Made by a program: the position numbers and the translations under genes. A stretch of 64,000 nucleotides of DNA from Porticoccus sp038143955 (GTDB taxonomy: Bacteria; Pseudomonadota; Gammaproteobacteria; Pseudomonadales; Porticoccaceae), in contig JAYQMT010000005.1 of NCBI GenBank assembly GCA_038143955.1, positions 1 to 64,000 of the forward strand, given 5' to 3'. Numbering within the stretch: the stretch's first letter is position 1; every line of letters starts with the position of its first letter. The notes under the pieces were generated by a model. It was not told where the DNA came from. It did not search any database and worked only from the letters and a program-made list of their open reading frames with translations. This document shows, piece after piece, positions 31,045 to 40,985 of the stretch.

Positions 31045-31818
31045 ATGAAACCTACTTACCTAGTCGCTATCATCGTAGCAATATTTGGTTTAATTGCCTG
31101 TACTGAGAAACAAAATTCAAAAACTGTAAATATGAAAGTTAACGAAGTATCTACTTTGAACGGTATTGAATCAGATGGTCAACTAAAGACAGATATTGAA
31201 AAATTTAGCTATATAGTTGGTGGCGATGTAGGTCTTCAGTTTTTTCAGTCACAAACTAGTATCGATATGGATGCGTTCACTCTCGGTATGCAAGATACAT
31301 TGAATAATAAACGACCTAAATTATCTAAAAAGGACGCAGAGAAGGCGGTAAAGAAATATTATGAGGAGCAGCAAAAAAAGGCTGCTGAATTCCAAGAAAA
31401 AGCGATAGTAATCGCAGAAAAAAACTTTAAAGAAGGTCAAGAATTCCTAGCAAAAAATGCCAAGAGAGAAGGAGTTATTACAAATGATAGTGGCTTACAA
31501 TACAAAATAATCATCCCTGGCACAGGGGCATCGCCAAATTCGAATAGTGATGTTCTTGTACACTATAAAGGCACTTACATAGATGGACGCGAATTTGATG
31601 CATCATCGCAGCATGATGGTGCAAAAGCGGTTAAAATAAACCTAAGTCAAGTTATACCAGGATGGACTGAAGCACTACAGCTAATGAAAGAGGGTGCTAA
31701 ATGGGAAATTTATTTACCACCAAATATTGCTTATGGTGAAGCTGGCTCAATGCCTACCATTGAGCCAATGACTACTCTTATTTTTGAAGTTGAATTAGAG
31801 CAAGTTATAGCTGAATGA
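31045..31818 (+). CDS. FKBP-type peptidyl-prolyl isomerase, lipoprotein (Mip/FkpA-like)
   Basis: Envelope folding catalyst. A signal sequence ends in the lipobox LIAC (residues 16-19), so it is probably lipid-anchored. The N-terminal dimerisation domain (FSYIVGGDVGLQF to about residue 140) contains a long charged helix, and the FKBP domain has VLVHYKGTYIDGREFDAS, VIPGWTEALQLMKEGAKW and IAYGE. 257 residues, unbroken, convergent with lrgB. Confidence 0.9.
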   Translation: MKPTYLVAIIVAIFGLIACTEKQNSKTVNMKVNEVSTLNGIESDGQLKTDIEKFSYIVGGDVGLQFFQSQTSIDMDAFTLGMQDTLNNKRPKLSKKDAEKAVKKYYEEQQKKAAEFQEKAIVIAEKNFKEGQEFLAKNAKREGVITNDSGLQYKIIIPGTGASPNSNSDVLVHYKGTYIDGREFDASSQHDGAKAVKINLSQVIPGWTEALQLMKEGAKWEIYLPPNIAYGEAGSMPTIEPMTTLIFEVELEQVIAE

Positions 31819-31827
31819 TGCCAATCC

Positions 31828-32541
31828 TTATTGATTGATAATAAGCAATATAAGATACGGTAGAACTAGTGCAGTGAAGATTCCCGTCACTCCAAGACCG
31901 AGTATCGCGAATGAGCCACATTTGCGGTTAATTTTAAATGCTGAAGCACTTCCTATGGCATGCGCAGAAATTCCAAGGATATAACCTCTGATACGGTCAT
32001 CCTGTATGTTTAATATTTTAAATATGATAGGCCCAAAAATTATACCCATTAACCCAGTTGCCACTACTATCCCTATGGTCATACTGGGGTTTCCTCCAAT
32101 TTCTTCAGCGATACGAAGTGCTATTGGAGTTGTTACAGATTTAGGTGCGATTGATGTCAGAACGTTTACTTCTAAGCCAAAAGCAAATGCGAGCCCTAGT
32201 GCACTGAGGCTCGCAATAGAGGCGCTAAATATTAAAGTCAAAATTAAGGGTTTAAATATTTCTTTGAAATGATTCAGTTGCTTATATAAAGGTATTGCTA
32301 ATGCAACGATAGCTGTATCTAGAAAAAAATAAAAAGGTTCATTTGCAATTCGATAAGATTGATAATCAACTTCCAGTGATATAAGGAAAATATATACTAA
32401 AAATGCACTCATAATCATGGGATGAAATAAAACATGAAAAAAAGAAATGCTATGAGTAATTTTTGAAAGCCAGTGAATTAAACTAAAAATTATAATGGTC
32501 AGAGCGCAAAGAATAATTATATTTATGATTTCCATAGTCAT
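31828..32541 (-). CDS. lrgB: LrgB family membrane protein
   Basis: Antiholin-like/metabolite transporter subunit with about seven membrane spans. SIAPKSVTTPIALRIAEEIGG and GISAHAIGSASAFKIN are the LrgB signatures. 237 residues, unbroken. The start overlaps the lrgA stop by 4 bases, so the pair is co-translated. In Gram-negatives the role (cell lysis control or export of small organic molecules) is unsettled. Confidence 0.9.
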   Translation of the reverse strand: MTMEIINIIILCALTIIIFSLIHWLSKITHSISFFHVLFHPMIMSAFLVYIFLISLEVDYQSYRIANEPFYFFLDTAIVALAIPLYKQLNHFKEIFKPLILTLIFSASIASLSALGLAFAFGLEVNVLTSIAPKSVTTPIALRIAEEIGGNPSMTIGIVVATGLMGIIFGPIIFKILNIQDDRIRGYILGISAHAIGSASAFKINRKCGSFAILGLGVTGIFTALVLPYLILLIINQ

Positions 32542-32902
32542 CTATCTACTCTAATTTTTTGATCATGCCTTACAAGAAAAAATTTCATTATAAGACTTCC
32601 AAAAAACAGGGTTAAAAGTGTAGATACGAAAATACTACTTAGTATGTACACCCATATACTCAAATCCTCCTGTATTAAAAATAAACATCCTACACATGAA
32701 GGAATTAAGAATAGATATAAAAAACGAATCAATAGATCTGAAGATTTTTCTACCCAGGAGGAATTGGGATATTTATGGCCAAGAGGGCTAAAAAAAATAA
32801 TAACATTCCAACAACAGAAGAAGGTATCGGTATACTCCCCAAATAGACAACATATTCACCGATACCCTGAAAAATCAGTAATACCAAAATGCCTCTTAAC
32901 AT
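32538..32902 (-). CDS. lrgA: LrgA/CidA family holin-like protein, frameshifted
   Basis: Four-span partner of LrgB. Start ATG at 32902 gives GILVLLIFQGIGEYVV and IPIPSSVVGMLLFF, then a break in the T7 run near 32799-32805 and another near 32750-32755 (one G missing); the rest (LLIRFLYLFLIPSCVG, later GSLIMKFF) completes the domain. Corrected length is about 122 residues. It overlaps the end of dsbB by 7 bases. Confidence 0.8.
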
Positions 32903-33382
32903 GTTTTATTGTTTCGAATAATTTTCAATACAGATAAAATGACGATAGCTATAAAGCATATCAAGCTCCAACCAGGAATACTTATACCTATAAATGTCCA
33001 TTGAACGGCTGCACAATTTCCATCACCCTGAATCAAAATTTTTATAGCCTCGCTCACATTAAATGAATCAAAAAGATAGTCTACTGGGGGTCCACATGCT
33101 GGTATTTTCTCAGGTGGAAGACTTTGAAGCCATAATTGTTTTGAGGCAAAGTAACCACCAATAAGGGCACTAAAAGCTACTATTAATCCGTAGATTTTAG
33201 GGCCTTTATTGTGAATAAATGCTAATAGCGAAAATAAACCAATAATTGCTATAAAAAACCTTTGAGTAATACAAAGATAACATGGGCTCAAACCCATTAT
33301 ATATTGCATAAAATAGGCAATCCCAAGAAGAATTATACAAGCTATGAAGATTAAAAAAATCTATCTTTTTTTCATTTGCCAT
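32896..33382 (-). CDS. dsbB: Disulfide bond formation protein DsbB, frameshifted
   Basis: Membrane quinone reductase that reoxidises DsbA. Four spans; the first cysteine pair is in SPCYLC and the second pair is the cysteines of IPACGPP and GDGNCAAVQWTF. An extra T in the coding-strand T7 run near 33353-33359 separates the first span (start ATG at 33382, MANEKKIDF) from the rest. Corrected length is about 162 residues. Confidence 0.88.
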
Positions 33383-33682
33383 ACTGCGCCTACATCCTTT
33401 CGTGTACTCGAATAACTAATTCTAAATTAACTGTAAATAAGAGTTTTTTATTTTTATACAGTTTTTGTCACTTTTATAAATACTCGACGACTTCAAAGTT
33501 ATCCAGTGAATATTTATTATGAGATTTTAAGCCTAGGTACTTTAAAATAATTTGTTTTCAGCTTAGTGGATTACAGCTCCATAGTGTGTAGAATACACAA
33601 AGACTTGGTATATTATAATGAATATTTTAATGGCAAACTTAAAATATTTTGTATGCTAGCAATCAAAAAAGGACTTTAACTA
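33383..33682. other. Intergenic region, no gene seen
   Basis: About 300 AT-rich bases between the divergent dsbB and the exported protein at 33683. It should hold both promoters. I see no clear hairpin, RNA gene or coding segment. Confidence 0.5.
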
Positions 33683-34156
33683 ATGGCCAGAGTTTTTTGT
33701 TTCGTTATTTCCCTAGTATTTTTTACAGTGCCAAACTTTGTTTCACCTAGCTCTTCCTATGCTAGCTTGATGCCTGGCGGCTCACCTACTGGACTCAGTG
33801 GTGCACACAACAATCATACCAGATCAATGAAACATGTTGATAAAAAATTCAATCAAGGCAAATTAATTTATAAGGGTATGGATAAGAAAGTTGGCAAACA
33901 AAAATGGTGTTTAAAGGTTGAGGGTGAGCTAGTTAAACTAAATATCTTTAATTTGTGGAAAACATATAAATTATTTAGGGGCGTAACAACAGATTATTTC
34001 GTTGATAATTTCTATGTTTGCGATAGACCAGAGAATACAGCATACGAGTTGATAGGAAAACAAAATATGCAAAGAGTGGTTTATTATCTCGATAGGAGAT
34101 TTAAGCTATATTTAACTGAGCGTTCGATTGCATATCTTTATAAAAAGGGTCAATAA
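33683..34156 (+). CDS. Exported protein of unknown function
   Basis: I do not recognise this 157-residue protein. An N-terminal signal peptide (VFCFVISLVFFTVPNF, cleavage probably near SYA-SL) is followed by a Gly/Ser/His-rich linker and a basic domain with KGMDKKVGKQKWCLKVEGE, FRGVTTDYFVDNFYVCD and LYLTERSIAYLYKKG. The two cysteines of the mature part could form a disulfide, consistent with export and with dsbB nearby, though that is inference. It ends 2 bases before the convergent gshA. Confidence 0.75.
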   Translation: MARVFCFVISLVFFTVPNFVSPSSSYASLMPGGSPTGLSGAHNNHTRSMKHVDKKFNQGKLIYKGMDKKVGKQKWCLKVEGELVKLNIFNLWKTYKLFRGVTTDYFVDNFYVCDRPENTAYELIGKQNMQRVVYYLDRRFKLYLTERSIAYLYKKGQ

Positions 34157-34158
34157 GC

Positions 34159-35748
34159 CTACAATTTTTTTTTGTCATACTGTTCATAGTATTTTTTAAG
34201 GAATTTGCTAAAAGTCATTGAATCGGCAGCCTCGATCATTGATTGGTCTTTATGAGACTGGATCGCCATGTCTGTATATTTTTTAATTTTATCTGGCCCA
34301 AATTCTCTCTGCTGCAGATACTTACGACTTTTGAGTGAAAGATCCATTGCTAATTGAAAAAAAGTTTTTTTACTTTCCTTCATAGCGTCCAGAATCTTTC
34401 CTGAGGGAGTTAGAGAGGGACTCTCTATTAATATTTCGAATTTTTTCAAAATCTTATTGTATCTCTTGGTCTGAATATTTTTATCTAGGATATCAGCCAA
34501 TACATACATTTCTTGAAAAATAGACTTACTCCAATCTTCAAAAGATCTCGTTCCGTCTGCATCATGCAGCATGAGGCCTGGACTCCTTCCCTGATTAACT
34601 AATATCTTTTGATTGTTGAGTATACGGGTGTGCTCATCTTGATTTGAAGGTAAGCTCTCTGATAACAAGCATGTTAGTAAAAATAGATCCATAAAGTCTA
34701 TTTGATCGCGATCAATACCAAGTGGCAAAAAAGGATTAAGGTCAATACATCGAACTTCAATGTACTCGACTCCTTTTTCAGATAAAGCCTTCAATGGCGC
34801 TTGCCCTGTTCTATTCGATCTTTTAGGCCGTATAGGGCTATAAAATTCGTTCTCAATTTGTAATATGTTTGAATTAAGCTGCTTGTAATTTTTACTAGAA
34901 TCTTTTAATCCGATTACCTCATAATCTGCAAACGGCTTAATTAGCTGATTTCTGAGTGTCTTAATGTAACTATCTAAGCTGTTGTAGTTAACTATTAAGT
35001 CTTCTTGATTTTTACTTTGATATCCTAAATCACTCATTCTTAACGATGTAGCGTAAGGTAGGTGCAAGCTATGTTCATCATTATCAAACTCTACAAGTCT
35101 ATGCTCTCTATTTTTTGCAAAACTGCGACAAACCGCAGGGGATGCACCAAATAGGTATAAAAGTAGCCAATAACAGCGACGAAAATTCCTAATTAATGAA
35201 AAATAATTTTTCGTTTTAAAGTCCTTGAGGGATAAGTCAGATTTTTCGGCTTTTCTTAATATATCCATCACCTCGTCCGACACTGAAAAATTATAATGAA
35301 TACCTGCTACAGTTTGCATTAATTTTCCGTATCGATGACCAAGCCCTACTCTATATATATGTTTCATTTTTCCAATATTCGAAGATCCATAGATGCCGAT
35401 AGGTATACTGCTATCACCATTTAGTTGACATGGCATGCTGCTTGTCCAAAGTAACTCATCAGAAATATTTTGGTGAGTATAGCAGTGAGCATCTTCTAGT
35501 ACTCGAATCACTTCGTCTGCATCTTTTAATGGTGGTGTTATGAATTCAAGTAATGCTTCTGAAAAATCAGTTGTTATTTGTGGGTGTGTAAGAGCAGACC
35601 CTAATAGCTTGGAATGAGTATTTTGAGATAAAGTCCCTGATTTTGTTACCCGTAAACTCTCTTTTTCAATTCCTCTGGTGATATTCAAAAGAATTTCGGA
35701 GGATCCATGCTCACAAAGGAAATTTAGACGATCTTTTGATAAAAACAA
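34159..35748 (-). CDS. gshA: Glutamate-cysteine ligase (type 1)
   Basis: First step of glutathione synthesis. NITRGIEKESLRV, SALTHPQITTDFSEALLEFI and VAGIHYNFS are family signatures. The reading frame is open to 35940, but I choose the TTG at 35748: it has AAGGA eight bases upstream and gives an N-terminus the same length as the Pseudomonas enzyme. The ATG at 35805 lacks a ribosome site. 529 residues, unbroken. Confidence 0.92.
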   Translation of the reverse strand: MFLSKDRLNFLCEHGSSEILLNITRGIEKESLRVTKSGTLSQNTHSKLLGSALTHPQITTDFSEALLEFITPPLKDADEVIRVLEDAHCYTHQNISDELLWTSSMPCQLNGDSSIPIGIYGSSNIGKMKHIYRVGLGHRYGKLMQTVAGIHYNFSVSDEVMDILRKAEKSDLSLKDFKTKNYFSLIRNFRRCYWLLLYLFGASPAVCRSFAKNREHRLVEFDNDEHSLHLPYATSLRMSDLGYQSKNQEDLIVNYNSLDSYIKTLRNQLIKPFADYEVIGLKDSSKNYKQLNSNILQIENEFYSPIRPKRSNRTGQAPLKALSEKGVEYIEVRCIDLNPFLPLGIDRDQIDFMDLFLLTCLLSESLPSNQDEHTRILNNQKILVNQGRSPGLMLHDADGTRSFEDWSKSIFQEMYVLADILDKNIQTKRYNKILKKFEILIESPSLTPSGKILDAMKESKKTFFQLAMDLSLKSRKYLQQREFGPDKIKKYTDMAIQSHKDQSMIEAADSMTFSKFLKKYYEQYDKKKL

Positions 35749-36354
35749 ATTTTTTTCCTTGAGCGAAAGTTTTTGAAAAATTCGAAGATGCCAACAATAC
35801 AACATAAGGTTGATAGAATCGAGCGAGACTAAAGATATAATAATTAAATTTATGAAATATTTTAATCTTCCTAAGTTTAAGTACCATTTTTCCCTATTTA
35901 AAGAAGGAAAAAAATAATTATCAGCGAGTATCGAACTCACGAAAAAAATTAAAACTAAAATTAAAGACTTAGCGGTGTAATAATTTGTAAATAATTATTA
36001 TTATCATTTGTATCATGATATATCAATAATTTAGCTTATGAAATTGTTGGACACACCTTACTTCTCATGGTTTAATTTGCGTTCGATCAAATAACTGCTT
36101 ACCTCAAATACATTAAATGTATAGAGATTAATAGCAGGATTTTGGTGTCGGCTATATTTATAAATTGATGATTTATATGTTTTTTTTAATCAAAATATAG
36201 ATATAAAAAAAAGTAGTATCTGAGGGTATTTTTTGTTTTTCTAGCGTGATTTAAGTATTTGTAAAAATCGATAGAGATCGATACGAAGCGCAGAAAAAAA
36301 TATTTAAAGCAAAAAATATGAAGTTAGAAACTCATAAAAATAGAGGATATAAAC
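35749..36354. other. Divergent gshA/acxA control region
   Basis: About 600 AT-rich bases between the chosen gshA start and acxA. It includes a 10-base perfect palindrome TATCATGATA (36011-36020) of unknown meaning. I could not find a convincing -24/-12 sigma-54 element, which controls acetone carboxylase in some bacteria, and no gene for an AcxR activator lies here. The last 15 bases hold GAGG (36343-36346), the acxA ribosome site. Confidence 0.45.
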
Positions 36355-38532
36355 TTGAACGATTTAAACAATCCCGTCGAGGTCCTAGGGATCGATGCAG
36401 GCGGAACTATGACAGATACGTTCTTTGTGAGAAAAGACGGCACTTTTGTTGTCGGTAAAGCACAAAGTGACGCAGACGAAGCTCAAGCAGTACTTACTTC
36501 AAGTATTGATGCATTAGCAAACTGGGGACGTACAGTTGAAGACACATACCCAGAAATGGTTACTTGTGTATTTTCTGGTACTGCAATGCTTAACCGTGTT
36601 GTAGGAAGAAAAGGACTACGTACAGGGCTAATAACTAGTAAGGGCTTTGAAGATTTCCACAGAATGGGTAGAGCTATCCAGTGTTACTTAGGATATGCAT
36701 TTGAAGATCGCCTTCACTTAAACAGCCATAGATATGATGAGTCTTTAGTACACATTCATGATACTCGTGGTGTAACTGAGAGAATCGATTGTAAAGGTGC
36801 TGTTGTTATACCTGTTAGAGTAGCAGAAGCAACAGAAGCTGCTAAAGAACTTATTGATCAGGGCGTTAAAGCAATCGCTATTAGCTTGCTAAGCTCTTAT
36901 CTAAATCCAGATCATGAGCATGCGGTACGTGATGCCGTTGAAAAAGTAGTTAAAGATAGCGGAAAAGATATTCCTGTTTTTGCTTCTGTTGATTACTACC
37001 CAGCTCGTAAAGAGAGTCATCGAACTAACACTACCATTTTGGAAGCATATGCTGCTGAGCCTTCAAGAAAAATTCTTGGAAAGCTAAGTGATACTATGCA
37101 ATCTCAAGGGGCCAAATTTGATGTACGAGTTATGGCTACCCATGGTGGTACTATTAGCTGGAAAGCAAAAGAATTAGCTCGCTCATTAGTATCAGGTCCA
37201 ATCGGTGGAGTTATTGGTGCTAAGTATCTAGGTGAGCAATTAGGTTACGAAAATATTGCATGTTCAGATATTGGCGGCACAAGTTTTGATATGGCGCTCA
37301 TCACTGGCGGTAACTATTCTATCCATAAAGATAGCGAAATGGCCCGTCTAGTATTATCTCTACCTATGGTTGCTATGGATAGTGTCGGTGCAGGTGCAGG
37401 TAGTTTTGTGCGTATTGACCCTTACTCAAATTCACTTAAGTTAGGTCCTGATAGTGCCGGTTATCGAGTTGGTACTTGTTGGCCAGAAGGCGGATTAGAT
37501 ACAGTATCTGTAACTGACTGCCATATTATTCTTGGCTACTTAAATCCAGATAATTTCTTAGGTGGAGCTCTACAACTGGACGTCGAGCGTGGTAGAAAGT
37601 GTGTTCAAGACCAGATTGCTACACCAATGGGCTTGTCTTTAGAAGATGCAGCAGCTGGTGTTATCGAGCTTCTTGATCTATCACTTCGTCAACATCTACG
37701 AGCGATGATATCTGGTAAAGGATATAGCCCACGAGACTTTGTATGTTTCTCATACGGTGGTGCTGGCCCAGTTCACGCATACGGCTACACTAAAGGATTA
37801 GGTTTCAAAGAAACTATTGTTCCTGCTTGGGCTGCTGGATTCTCAGCGTTTGGTTGCGCTTCAGCTGATTTCGAGTATCGTTATGATATGAGTGTGAACG
37901 TTGGTATAACCGAAGAATCTACAGATCAAGATCTAGAAGATTCTGTACAACAACTTCAATCTGCATGGGATACCTTGAAAGTGAAAGTATTAGAAGAATT
38001 CGAAATTAACGGATTCTCTGAGAAAGATATTACTTTTACTCCAGGATATAGTATGCAATACCTAGGTCAGTTGAATGACTTGGAAATTGATTCACCATTA
38101 CCATCACTAAAAGGTAAGAAAGATTGGCCAGCACTAGTAGCAGCATTCGATGCAGAATATGCTCGAGTATATGCTGATGCCGCTCGTTCTCCTGAACTTG
38201 GTTTTGGTATTACAGGTGCAATTCTTAGAGGCTCAGTAGAAACAAGCAAGCCTGCTATTCCTAATGAGAAAGAACAGGGTGAAACTCCAGCAGCTGGATC
38301 TAAAACTGGTACACGTAAGTTTTATGATCAACGCAAATGGGTTGAAGCTGGCGTTTATCACATGGAAAGCCTAATGCCTGGTAACAGGGTTGATGGTCCA
38401 GCAGTGATTGAGTCTGATGCGACTACTTTTGTAGTACCAAAAGGCTTCGCAACGTTCTTAGATAAGCATCGTCTCTTCCACTTAATTGAGACTGAAGATT
38501 TAACAGTCGCATTTAATTATGTTGACGCTTAG
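36355..38532 (+). CDS. acxA: Acetone carboxylase beta subunit (HyuA-type)
   Basis: ATP-dependent subunit of acetone carboxylase, which converts acetone and bicarbonate to acetoacetate. The ASKHA-type nucleotide motif GIDAGGTMTDTFFV is at the N-terminus, GGTISWKAKELARSLVSGPIGG and SDIGGTSFDMALI follow, as does CFSYGGAGPVHAYG. The TTG start has GAGG eight bases before it. 725 residues matches AcxA (about 717) rather than 5-oxoprolinase. Unbroken and visibly richer in G+C than the surrounding genes. Confidence 0.9.
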   Translation: MNDLNNPVEVLGIDAGGTMTDTFFVRKDGTFVVGKAQSDADEAQAVLTSSIDALANWGRTVEDTYPEMVTCVFSGTAMLNRVVGRKGLRTGLITSKGFEDFHRMGRAIQCYLGYAFEDRLHLNSHRYDESLVHIHDTRGVTERIDCKGAVVIPVRVAEATEAAKELIDQGVKAIAISLLSSYLNPDHEHAVRDAVEKVVKDSGKDIPVFASVDYYPARKESHRTNTTILEAYAAEPSRKILGKLSDTMQSQGAKFDVRVMATHGGTISWKAKELARSLVSGPIGGVIGAKYLGEQLGYENIACSDIGGTSFDMALITGGNYSIHKDSEMARLVLSLPMVAMDSVGAGAGSFVRIDPYSNSLKLGPDSAGYRVGTCWPEGGLDTVSVTDCHIILGYLNPDNFLGGALQLDVERGRKCVQDQIATPMGLSLEDAAAGVIELLDLSLRQHLRAMISGKGYSPRDFVCFSYGGAGPVHAYGYTKGLGFKETIVPAWAAGFSAFGCASADFEYRYDMSVNVGITEESTDQDLEDSVQQLQSAWDTLKVKVLEEFEINGFSEKDITFTPGYSMQYLGQLNDLEIDSPLPSLKGKKDWPALVAAFDAEYARVYADAARSPELGFGITGAILRGSVETSKPAIPNEKEQGETPAAGSKTGTRKFYDQRKWVEAGVYHMESLMPGNRVDGPAVIESDATTFVVPKGFATFLDKHRLFHLIETEDLTVAFNYVDA

Positions 38533-38557
38533 TCAATAAATTAACAGGAGAAATTAA

Positions 38558-40905
38558 ATGACTATATTAGAAACCCTTAAAGGGGCTGAGCTAGGCAAGT
38601 TATTAAAAAATGGCTTGTCTTTAGATGAGAACCGAAATGGTATTTTGGCGCGTGCGTCAGAAACAGGACACTATGACGGTATCAAAACATTAACACTAAA
38701 AGAGTCGGATCCAATCAAATACGAGCGTATTTTTTCTAAAGTTCGTGCAGGTTTGGTAAACTCTCGTGAAGTTGCTAAGAAAATTGCAGCATCACCAATC
38801 GTTGAGCAAGAGGGTGAATTATGCTTCACACTTTACAACGTCGCTGGTGACTGTATTGCTACTTCTACAGGGATTATTATCCACGTTGGTACCATGGGTG
38901 CTGCGATTAAATATATGATCCAAAATAACTGGGAAGCTAATCCTGGCATCAATGAAGGTGATATGTTCACTAACAATGATTGCCAAACTGGTAACGTACA
39001 CCCTTGCGATATAGCAACTATTATTCCTGTATTCTTTGAAGGATATTTAGTTGCATGGGTTGGTGGTGTAACTCACGTAATCGATACTGGTGCTGTAGGA
39101 CCTGGTTCAATGTCTAATGGTCAAATCCAACGTTTTGGTGATGGCTTGCAAATTACTTGTCGTAAGACAGGTACAAATGACACTCCACATCGTGACTGGT
39201 TACACGAAAGTCAACGTAACGTGCGAACAGTTAAATACTGGATTCTCGATGAGAAAACACGTATTGCTGGTACTTCAATGATTCGTGAAATGGTTCAAGA
39301 AACTATTGCTGATGAAGGTGTTGATGCATGGGATGTGTTTGCAATGGAAGTAATTGAAGACGGTCGCCGTGGACTCACTAGCCGAATTAAAGCTATGTGT
39401 ATTCCAGGTATAGTAAAAACCGTTGCATTTGTTGATGTACCTTATACGCATCCAGATGTAGCAGTGCCCTCACCGTTTGCAAAGCTTGACTCAATCATGC
39501 ACGCACCTTGTGCTATTACCGTTAAGTCTGATGCCAGCTGGCGTTTAGATTTTGAAGGTTGTAGCCGTTGGGGCTGGCATACATATAACGCAAACCCCAC
39601 TGCGTTCACATCAGGCATTTGGGTGATGATGACTCAAAGCCTTGTACCTACAGAGCGTGTTAATGACGGTTGTCGTTATGCAACTCAATTCCGTTTACCA
39701 AAAGGTACTTGGACTAACCCAGATGACCGACGTACAGCTCACGCTGATGCATGGCACTTCTTGGTTTCTTCATGGAGTTCTTTATGGAGAGGAATTAGCC
39801 GTACATACTTTGGTCGTGGTTACTTAGAAGAAGTAAACTCTGGTAACTCTAACCCCTGTAACTGGCTTCAAGGTGGCGGTATCAACCAAGATGGAGAAAT
39901 CCATGCTGTAAATAGTTTTGAAACAGCAGCTTGTGGTACTGGTGCATGTGCTATGAAAGACGGGCTTAACAACGCAGCTGCGATTTGGAACCCTGAAGGC
40001 GACATGGGCGATATTGAGATCTGGGAACTTGCAGAACCTCTTTTATACTTAGGTCGTACTCAAAAAACCAACTCAGGCGGTTACGGTAAATGGCGTGGTG
40101 GTCTCGGCTTTGAAACATTACGTATGGTTCATGGCTCATGTGACTGGACTATGTTCTTTATGGGCAATGGTTATATGAATAGTGACTGGGGTTTGATGGG
40201 TGGATATCCTTCAGCAACTGGTTACCGTTTCGAAGCACATAACACTGGACTCGTTGGTCCTGGTGGAAGAATTGAAGCTGGAAAGGAAATTCCTTTAGGT
40301 GAAGATTTGAATCCAGATGACCGCGTATGGGAAAATCTTCTTGGGCCTGATGCTGAAGTTAAACGTGACAAGCAATGTATCACTACTGAAGCTATGTTTG
40401 ATAATGGTGACCTGTACTTGAACTATCTACGTGGTGGTCCAGGCTTTGGTGATCCTTTAGATCGTTTACACACTGGTGCTCAAAGTATTGAAGAGGACCT
40501 TAACGAAAACTACATTCTTCCTGAATATGCCAAGAAAATCTACGGAGTTGTTTATACTGTAGATAATGAAGGGACTTATCATGTAGATTCAGCTAAGACA
40601 ACTGCGGCTCAAGAAAAAAAATTAAAGAAGACCGCAAAAAACGTAGTGTTCCTGTCAAGGAGTGGATGAAAACCGAGCGTCAAAATATTCTCGATAATAA
40701 AGCCTCTCCACAAGTGAAGCAGATGTATGCTTCAAGTTTTGCTCTGTCAGAGCCGTTCCTTAATGAATTTAAAACATTCTGGGACCTACCTGCGGACTAT
40801 AACTTGTTAGAATCTTCGTTGGGCATCCCAATGTATGGCTCTACAAAAACTATGGACATCAGTGAAATGCCGGACACTAAACCCGTCATCATGACTGAGG
40901 AATAA
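38558..40905 (+). CDS. acxB: Acetone carboxylase alpha subunit (HyuB-type), frameshifted
   Basis: Large subunit of the acetone carboxylase complex, HyuB superfamily. IIHVGTMGAAIKYM and the metal-type segment EGDMFTNNDCQTGNVHPCD lie in the first quarter, and GGYGKWRGGLGFET near residue 510. The A8 run at 40614-40621 is one A short; past it the frame continues as KIKEDRKKRSVPVKEWM to the stop at 40905. Corrected length is about 782 residues, close to known AcxB. It begins 25 bases after acxA with an AGGAG site. Confidence 0.9.
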
Positions 40906-40927
40906 TCGTTAACCGAGACGTTGGGAT

Positions 40928-40949
40928 AGTGCATCGATTTAGATGCACT
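40928..40949 (+). other. Intercistronic hairpin between acxB and acxC
   Basis: AGTGCATC / GATGCACT, an 8-bp perfect stem with a 6-base loop, lies in the 80-base gap between acxB and acxC. The T tail is weak, so it is more likely a processing or stability element, or a leaky attenuator, than a full terminator. Confidence 0.5.
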
Positions 40950-40985
40950 TTGTCAATGATCTACTAGACAAGAGAAGGTATAAAT

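Noticed and set aside
31827..31845. Hairpin CTTATT/AATAAG between the FKBP gene and lrgB as a terminator
   Set aside because: Only 6 A/T-rich pairs and no T tract in either direction.
35749..35940. N-terminal extension of GshA by 64 residues
   Set aside because: No ribosome site and unlike any GshA; the TTG at 35748 with AAGGA fits better.
36011..36020. Palindrome TATCATGATA upstream of acxA as an operator
   Set aside because: Only 10 bases in AT-rich DNA, far from the start and not repeated; not enough to claim a site.
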